64,000 bases of DNA from Pleodorina starrii. Its lineage: Eukaryota > Chlorophyta > Chlorophyceae > Chlamydomonadales > Volvocaceae. The DNA lies in the NCBI GenBank assembly GCA_030267565.1, contig BRXU01000018.1, positions 1,488,001-1,552,000 of the forward strand. Direction: 5' to 3'. Numbering within the stretch: the first letter of the stretch is position 1; each line of letters opens with the position of its first letter. Below, in pieces: positions 57,238-64,000 of the stretch. A program made the translations under genes and the position numbers. The notes beneath the pieces were generated by a model that saw only the letters and a program-made list of their open reading frames with translations, was not told where the DNA came from and ran no database searches.

Positions 57238-60200
57238 ATGCGGCCACGGGAGACTTCAAATCTGCTGCACTGGCGTGAAGCGTCGAGAGACGCTGTCGCC
57301 GTTGCGCACAGCGCAGTGGACCTTTTTACGGACTTCCTCGCCGCCGGAGGTAGTTTATGGATGTGATGAATCGCTCTTGGGCCATCAGTTTTTCTGTGCA
57401 ACCAGCTTGGGCACTCACATTGTAGGTCCCGATGCCATCAAGTCGCTCCAGGCGACGATTAGGAAGCTTCAAGCCCAGCTTGAGGATCAAAAGGCAGATG
57501 GGCGGCTTGAGCGCTATCGAAAGCTGCAGAAGGACCTCGAGGTACTGCAGCTGGGACCATCTCCTTCATACAGACTTCCAGACAGTGAACCGCCTCCCAA
57601 ACCCTCCAGGAGTGTGATAAAGTGCGCGCCAGCTTACGGGACGCCCTTGTGTCTTGCCAATGGACTCACGATGAGGTACGTGCGGCATGTAACGGCTGTG
57701 TACGACACATGTGCAGCAAATATCGGCCGCACACTCCAGCGTGGCCTTGCGTCAGCTAGCATTCATACGATGGCCCCGTCTCCCATCGTGCAGTATCGCT
57801 GGGGGAATCGACTTTACCCATGAGGGTTACCCTCCTCTCTGTCGGGGACCATGAGGTGATATGGGGTGATACCTACTGGTGACTTCGGTGGGGGACTTGC
57901 CCGATTTTCCATCAACTGTCAGGCCCACAGGGTGCGCACTATGAGGCTGCTCCCAGCTCCACAGACACACCCAAACGTTACGTTAGCATTTGGGCTCAAT
58001 GCTTCTGCCGCCGGTGTCAGCATAACGTCCCAACTGCACATGGCACATGGCTCCCGTTTGTCACTACTGCCGCAGATTGACGCGCACATCCAGAAGAAGC
58101 TCTTCAAGGCCAGCACGCTGTACGGAGCCTCGCGGTACGCATCCGTTGTATCTTGTACGTGCTGGCCAGCGCTTGCATGCGCCGCTCCCTGACCCTTGAC
58201 AGCGCGCGCATGCGTGGCATCGTGCCTCTCCAGCCACTGGCCCTGCGCCTGCTCACGGCGGCTTGCTACTCCTCCGTCCTCGCCGGCCGCAGTGAAATGC
58301 TCATGAGGGAGAACCGGTTGCTGAGGTCGCAGCTTGAGGAGCACCTCGTCACTAGCCGCACCTCACGCCTCGCTGGCGCCTCGTCCTTCGGCCGGGTTGC
58401 GGCGCCGGAGAGCAAACTCAAGCAGGCTCGCATGATGCTGGTGCGCGGGCCCTGGGTTGTTTCTGTTCCTCGTACGGCGGCGGCAACCCGATGTGTGTGT
58501 CGCTGCGTGGTGGCCTTTGGCCGCCATGACAGATCAACCCTGGGATTGCGCATTTACGCACACTTCCATGTACCGTATGACACCTGGGTGCAGTGGACCC
58601 CCCCTGATTTCGCTGTTTGGTTTGTTTCCTGTAGACTGTTTCAGTAGTCCTCCGGGCCGCAAACTTGTGCGGCTTTTGGGAGCCAGCATAGGCAGTAATC
58701 GCGTTCAGCCGCACAGTACACGGCCAGGGTGGGCAAACAGCCGTAGGGCCGCAATGCCGGCGGCGCCAGCACACAGTTCGCCCCGGCTGGTGGACATTCC
58801 GCCCCCACGTTCCCTCCCTCCTCCGTGCAGGGCCCGCACATGGAGAGCGTGGCCCAGCTGCGGGAGGCCGCTGAGGCGCTGGATGCGGCGGAGCGCTCTT
58901 TCAAGCTCCCATCCGTGCGGCATGCGGAGGTGCAGGTAAGGGCCCGCCAACCCGCCGAGGTAATGATTGAGGCTTTGCGGGGGGCTTTCCGGTGCGTAAA
59001 CTATGTCGAGGTAAGGGGTTTTCGGCACAACCTGCGCGCCATGCCACGCCGTGTCGGGCGTGATGCAGTTGGCACAGCGGGCGTCCCATTCGGTAGCATC
59101 CCCCGGGTGGCGCCTTGTCCACACACGCGGGACTGGCACAGGCAGCGACGGCTGGAACAAAGCTCCCGGGGAGCGAACCTGCGCAAACTCTCCGAAACCA
59201 AGATGATTACGGCCCGGGGGCGCCGCTGCAACCCGATCCGGTCCGGTCCGGCCCGACCTGGCGCCAGGCGGACGATGGCTCGGTCAAGACCATACAGACC
59301 CTGGAGAAGCAGCTGGGCGTGCTGGCGGGTCAGAAGCTGCAGCTGATGCAGCAGGTGGCGGCGCTGACGGAGCAGGGCCGGGTGGTGGAGATGAAGCTGG
59401 AGGGCGCGCTGGACCAGGTGGCGGAGATGCGCCGCCAGAAGACCGAGATGCTGGCGCATCAGGAGAACCTGTGAGTGGCAGAAGGGAGCAGAAGAGTCAG
59501 AAGGGAGCGGCGAAGCGGTGGCAGTGCCCCTCTTCCCCTGGGGGTGGAGTTAAGCTCCAGTGCGCCGCGGAGGAGCCGGGCTGCGCCTGGATCGGCGCGG
59601 CAAGCCCATGCGACGCTCCTGCAAGCACGAGGTACCGGCACTGACCCAGGCGGCTGCCGCTTCCTTCCCGTCATCGTCGCTGCTCCTTGGCCTGCAGTTC
59701 TAAGGACCTGCGGGAGCACCTGCTGACGGAGGCCAAGCGGGCCGATACGGCGGAGGTGGCGCTCGCGGAGGCCAAGCTGGTCGTGGCAGCGGCCAGGGAA
59801 GCCGAGGCAGGCGCCATCAAGGAAATGGAGCGCGCCCTGGCGGAGGCGCAGGCGACGCAGGCGGCGCTGCAGGAGAAGGCACAGCAGGTCGGACGACAGC
59901 CACTTTCCGTTTGCGCAGTGGGGGCCCTTAACCGGATGTCCTGTCCTGAGCGTGAAAGAAGTGTAAAAGGACGGAAAGGAGCACGGCGCGTCAGCGGCGC
60001 TGTCGCAGCCGCTGTCTTGCGGCCCCCGTGTGCAGCCTTGTTTGTGGCGGTATGCCCAGAGGGTTGGCTCGGGACCGGGGGTTGCACAGGTGCGGTGCGG
60101 CGTCCTGTTCCCACACAATGAGTGCTGGCTGCGGTTACTCAAAAGGCCAACGGCGCCAACAGTGGGCAGGCCTGTGTGCCGTCCTGCTGGCGTAACAGCA

Positions 60201-63156
60201 GCTGGGCTCCTCGTATGTCTGAAGGCAGGCCGTTGCTTGCCCTTGCTTGCCTCAAAAGCACCCGCTTTGGGGGTCCGCAGACTCCGCACTGTCAGGACTC
60301 GCGCAGCTCCGTCGGTCTGTCCGTCGGTCTGTGTTCCATGGGGACCAAACCATTGCCGAGGAGCCTCCCCGACGCGACATTCCAGAAGGCCTCTGTCCCT
60401 CCCCGTGAAATTCCCCCGATCTCGCCCCGCTCGCCTTGCCCGCCCTCCCCCCTTTCCCCCCCCCCAGGTGGATACGCTTCGCGGGCTGTACCTGGAGCTG
60501 CGGGAGGCTCTGGAGAGGCTGGCCGGCGACGTGACCAGCGGCCAGCAGGAGGCCGCCAGGCGGCTGCTGGACGCCACCCGGGAGCACTTCCTGGACCAGA
60601 GGGCGCTGCTGGAAGGTGGGTGGATCAACCCCCTAACTAGGGGGGGGGTGGGAGGCAAATGGTGACAACGGTGCGTCGGTGACGGTGTCAGCTCAGGAAT
60701 AGTAGGGCGCAGCTGTCCTGTGCAGGCAACCGGAATAGGGGAGGGGGGGCAGACGCCGGGAAGCAGCTGGCTCCCGCCTTGTGGGCGCGGAGTGCGTTCA
60801 GCGTGTGCGGCAGCCGCGCGGGCGCGGCACGGCGGGCTGCGTTGGGGACGCCGGGCTGTGTGGCAACGGAACAGTCGCGTGCCGCCTTGTGCATGTGGCG
60901 CTGTGCAGCCGGGCGGTGTCCGGCCGCGATGTACCGAACTGCGGCTCCGCTTTCCGCAGGACGTGAAGCCGCGCGGCGGTTGGCACCGTGAGGCGCATCC
61001 GTGAGCCCATCTGCTGAGACGTGTTGGCAGAGCGAGCGCCGCCCTGCCTCTCTCAGTACCCGCCCCGCCCCCGCCCCCCGCTCCTGCCCTGCCCCTGCCG
61101 CAGACGTCAAGAGCACCACCCTGGACACCCACCGGGCCGCGCAGCACAGCACCGGCAAGGTGGTGGAGCTGGCGGCGGAGCAGCGGGTGCTGGTGACGGA
61201 GGTGGTCAGGTCGGGGCAGGCGGCGGTGGCGACGCTGGGGGCGTACGAGCGGCAGCTGGGCATCACGCAGCAGCTGCTGCAGCAGTCCGAGGTGGACCGG
61301 GTGCAGCTGGCGAGGCAAGCCATCGCCGCGAGCGCGCTGAACCGGATAGAGGTGAGCCAGCCGGTGCGCAGGCGCCCATGTGCACAGCACCCCGGCAAGG
61401 CCAGGGAAAACCAGCTCGTAAACCGCGGCGCGGTGGCGCCAAGTTGGCACCGACCGAGTTTCTAGACTACAATTCCGGTAGTCATCGGGCTCGAGTCCGT
61501 GTCGCACAACTGCATTGGGGTTGGGGGCGGGTTGGAAGGGCGCAATGGGAGGGCGGTTCAGACCTATGGCCCTGCTCACTTACCATTTACGCTCGCTGGT
61601 AAGTAGGCGGAGCGCAGGTAAGTACCGTACAGGACCGTAAGTACCCGCCCGCGTCCTTTCGGAACACACACACCCCGGTCCAACCGCGCAGAGCAAGCGG
61701 CACGAGAAGACGGTCAGTCTGCTGCTGCACGAGGTGCCCCAGTCCGTGGCGCAGCGCATAGCTCCCGGCCTGCAGGCGCTGGCGGAGGGCACTCAGGCAC
61801 TGGCGGAGGAGCTGGAGGCGACCAACAACACGCTGGCAGAGGCGGGCGTTGCGGTCGGCGGCGGCCGTCGGGCGCAAGGTGCGCTGCCTGCTGCGATACA
61901 GTGACCGCTGCGTGGCGGGCCACCAAGCGCGCTTCCAAAAACCCCTTGTGTAGCTTACGGAGCGGGGACATTAGTGACAGTATATCCCCGTGACTATCAG
62001 CCCATTCACACTATTAGATGCGTAGGGCGGGCTGGCGGCCTTCCAAACCTGCCATGACCGGTAGATGGGGCACTTCGCCCTCTCCGACTTCGAGCCCCAG
62101 GAACCAACCCTGCCCGCGCCACTCCCCTTGCCGGCCACCGCAGACATGCTCCATGAGCCCATGGTGCCCGACACGGTGGACGACGCCACCACCCAGCTGC
62201 TCGCCAACAGCCGCAACCTCCGCGCGCAGCTGATCAACCTGGCCCCGGACGGCCCCGCGCCCGCGCAGCCCAGCACCGACGACGATGGCACTTTCGGCGG
62301 GCGGTGGGCCGCGGCCCGAGCCGGCGAGCAGGAGCTGCAGCTGCCGGGTGGCGCCTTCCCTGGAGCGTTCTGGGGCGGCGACGGTGGCTGGGCTCCTGCC
62401 GGTGAGCTGATGGCCGCAACGCCATTCCCGGCGCCACAGGTGGAGCCTCAGTCCGCCTTCGTGGGTCCGCCTGGCGTGTGGGAGCATGCCGGCTACGTGC
62501 CCGGAGCGGGTGAAGTTGCTTGGATGCCGCCCGACCCCGCGCAAGCCTACGCGGCCCCTATGCACCCGGGCGCTGGCTATGCGCTGCCGGTGCCGCTGGG
62601 GCCACCCGCGCGGTTGGATTTGGTGCTGCAGCTGGAACCAGAGGAGCCGTCGCAGCGAACACAACCAGTGCCGGGCGTCGCACCTTGGGCACCGCTGCCT
62701 CCGCCGCAGCCCCAGCCCCAGTTCCAGTTTCAGCCGCCGACAGACTGGCAGGTGGCCAATGGAGCGAATTGGGCCTCAGCAGGGCAGCAGGCGGACGCGT
62801 CAGCCAGCGGACAGCAGCCCGTGAGCGGAGCCTACAGCAGTGACCCCGACGCGGCCTCCGTTTGGGTTCCTGCTGCACACGAGGTCGGCGCAGCTGTGCA
62901 GCCGGGCACCGGATACGCACCCGCCGGTGGTGCCGGTGGTGGGCCTGCTGAGCAGCAAGCGGATATGGCCACGCATCGGTGGGCGGAGCCGAGCTTGAGG
63001 GCCCAGACGGAGGGCGATCGCGTAGCCGTGGCGGCGGCGGACGCTCAGGCGGGTGGCGCGAAGCTTGAGGGCTCCGTCGCTGGGGAGGCTCCGCCGGCTC
63101 ACGTCTGGGTTCCATCCCCGGCTCTGCTGGAGGCCTTCAAAGACGTCCAGCTGTAA
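57238..63156 (+). CDS. Unrecognised coiled-coil protein with a Pro/Gly/Ala-rich C-terminal exon (872 aa)
   Basis: Eleven exons join in phase: 57238-57349, 57426-57541, 58076-58134, 58203-58440, 58831-58935, 59268-59470, 59698-59887, 60468-60615, 61104-61351, 61692-61878 and 62144-63156. Residues 40-530 are mostly heptad-rich helix (for example IKSLQATIRKLQAQLEDQK, LMRENRLLRSQLEEHL, KTIQTLEKQLGVLAGQKLQL, LREHLLTEAKRADTAEVAL). The last exon (about 337 residues) is low-complexity Pro/Gly/Ala/Gln with recurring Trp motifs such as VWVP, VAWMP and HVWVP. I chose the acceptor at 62144 because a CAA G/GTGCGC donor at 61879 needs that phase. Without it the reading would stop at 61901 and a separate gene would start at 62065. 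A basal-body, flagellar or Golgi coiled-coil role is only a guess. Confidence 0.75.
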
Positions 63157-63166
63157 ATATCACCGG

Positions 63167-63171
63167 TGTAA
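63167..63171 (+). terminator. TGTAA polyadenylation signal
   Basis: TGTAA in CCGGTGTAATAG lies 11 bases after the stop of the coiled-coil gene. Another copy overlaps the stop codon. A very short 3' UTR is implied if either is used. Confidence 0.4.
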
Positions 63172-63371
63172 TAGACATCGTGTATAGAAGCTGATTTGCG
63201 AGGACTGACCGGTTCCCAGTGAAGCAGTTGTACGACGAGGGTTTTTCGGTTAGTATGAAGAGTGACAACTGTCGTTTTGCTCGGCTTTTTCTTAGTGGGT
63301 CGTTTCGCTCGGCTTTTCCTTTAGTGATTTGTTCGTTACATTGCTCAAATTTGTACATATACAGTTCTGCC

Positions 63372-63584
63372 ATGTTATCAGGGTCGCTCGTGAGGTATGG
63401 AAGTGCAGGGCCTCAGGTTGCCTTTTTGGTGGGCGCGGCCAAGGCAAGACCTGCGAAAGCTGTCGTGATGGTTGGCGGACTTACAGACGGCCTGCTGTTT
63501 GCGCCATACGTCGAGCGCCTGTCCGCCGAGCTGTCGCGCCGGGGCTGGCTTGCAGTCCATGCATCAATCCAATCGTCTTGGCAG
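63372..63584 (+). CDS. First exon of a DUF1749 alpha/beta-hydrolase-like gene (partial)
   Basis: The 71 residues from ATG 63372 read MLSGSLVRYGSAG, then KAVVMVGGLTDGLLFAPYV and LSRRGWLAVHASIQSSWQ. The GGLTDGLL turn after a hydrophobic strand and the following GW-L-V strand match the start of the DUF1749 (UPF0613) family, a group of alpha/beta-hydrolase fold proteins of unsettled substrate. The exon ends at CAG with a GTACGG donor in phase 0. The next expected segment is not found before the window ends, so the rest lies to the right. An in-frame extension upstream exists, but the ATG at 63372 follows GCC and fits the family N-terminus. Confidence 0.75.
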
Positions 63585-63790
63585 GTACGGTTTGACCATC
63601 GAAACTTGCTAATCATCGAGAGTTAAGTGCATGACATATCGACACGATCGCTTATGACGCTTAACGTCGCGGGAACCGGTCTCGTTAAAGGGTCTCGTTA
63701 AACTGAAAAGTAGACCTGTGTGAGACCGATTTCCGCAATCCCAAAGTTATGTACAAACGTTTCCCAGGTTAAATCCAACTGCTGGGACCG

Positions 63791-63868
63791 GTAGCTGTCG
63801 TACCCCGCATGCAGCTCTGGAGCGCCGTCGTAGCTGTCGTACCCCAAATGCAGCACTGGAGCGCCGTT
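63791..63868. repeat. 39-bp tandem duplication
   Basis: Two units, 63791-63829 and 63830-63868, share GTAGCTGTCGTACCCC at their start and GGAGCGCCGT near their end, with a few differences in between. They lie in the presumed first intron of the DUF1749-like gene. Confidence 0.93.
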
Positions 63869-64000
63869 AGACGTCGCATCTACATGCATGCCATGCAACT
63901 CTGCGGATACAGCCGGTGCGAATCCGCAATATGGCCTTCTAAGTTTGAACGCCCAGCTGAGCTGCCGACATCACGCGCTCCCGGCCGCAAACCCGATGGA

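Noticed and set aside
59459..61579. A 706-codon open frame on the minus strand
   Set aside because: It lies antisense to five well-phased exons of the coiled-coil gene, runs through their introns and has no family resemblance. GC-rich codon use on the plus strand keeps the opposite strand open.
62065..63156. A separate gene starting MGHFALSDFE at 62065
   Set aside because: The strong donor at 61879 joins in phase to the acceptor at 62144 within this frame, and only about 160 bases would separate two genes. Kept as an alternative, not the main call.

Overview
The window looks like nuclear DNA of a green alga of the Chlamydomonas/Volvox type (Chlamydomonadales). Genes are GC-rich and carry many short GT-AG introns. 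Gene ends often have the algal polyadenylation signal TGTAA. Proteins carry long runs of Ala, Gly, Gln and Pro. Products include a plastoquinone-pathway prenyltransferase with a transit-type N-terminus and a 415-residue isocitrate lyase of the Chlamydomonas size. I joined exons by hand from splice sites, reading phase and family conservation, so exon borders are inferences unless stated otherwise. I could not fix the species.

Layout, left to right. An acidic low-complexity gene on the minus strand runs off the left edge (315-3736). A divergent 169-residue centrin-like EF-hand gene follows (4570-6567). Next is a small, probably organelle-targeted helical protein on the minus strand (6727-9142). 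It shares a 246-base divergent promoter with a 12-kb, 18- or 19-exon gene for a CCAR1/DBC1-family protein (9389-21403). Homogentisate solanesyltransferase follows (22112-25031). A 3.3-kb gap holds a decayed LINE reverse transcriptase. A TMEM45/DUF716 membrane protein comes next (28371-31252), then a 4.5-kb repeat-bearing spacer and isocitrate lyase (35721-39041). After a 2.4-kb spacer lies an unrecognised 1,013-residue protein with two predicted membrane helices (41452-45408). It converges on a CCDC6-like coiled-coil gene (46193-49222, minus). That gene stands head to head with GET4 (49564-53656). The right end has an unrecognised plastid-like membrane protein (54701-55880), an 872-residue coiled-coil protein (57238-63156), and the first exon of a DUF1749 alpha/beta-hydrolase-like gene (63372-63584), which continues past the window.

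There is no operon-like logic here; these are independent nuclear genes. Several relate to ordinary housekeeping: HST to plastoquinone synthesis, ICL to acetate growth through the glyoxylate cycle, GET4 to tail-anchored protein insertion, and CCAR1 to transcription and RNA control. The centrin-like, CCDC6-like and 872-residue proteins are possible cytoskeletal components, but this is inference. I see no rRNA, tRNA, CRISPR array or intact mobile element. I did not find a clear multi-gene novel system. The best leads are the two large unrecognised proteins, the exon-duplicated CCDC6-like gene, the altered CCAR1 architecture, and structured repeats inside introns.
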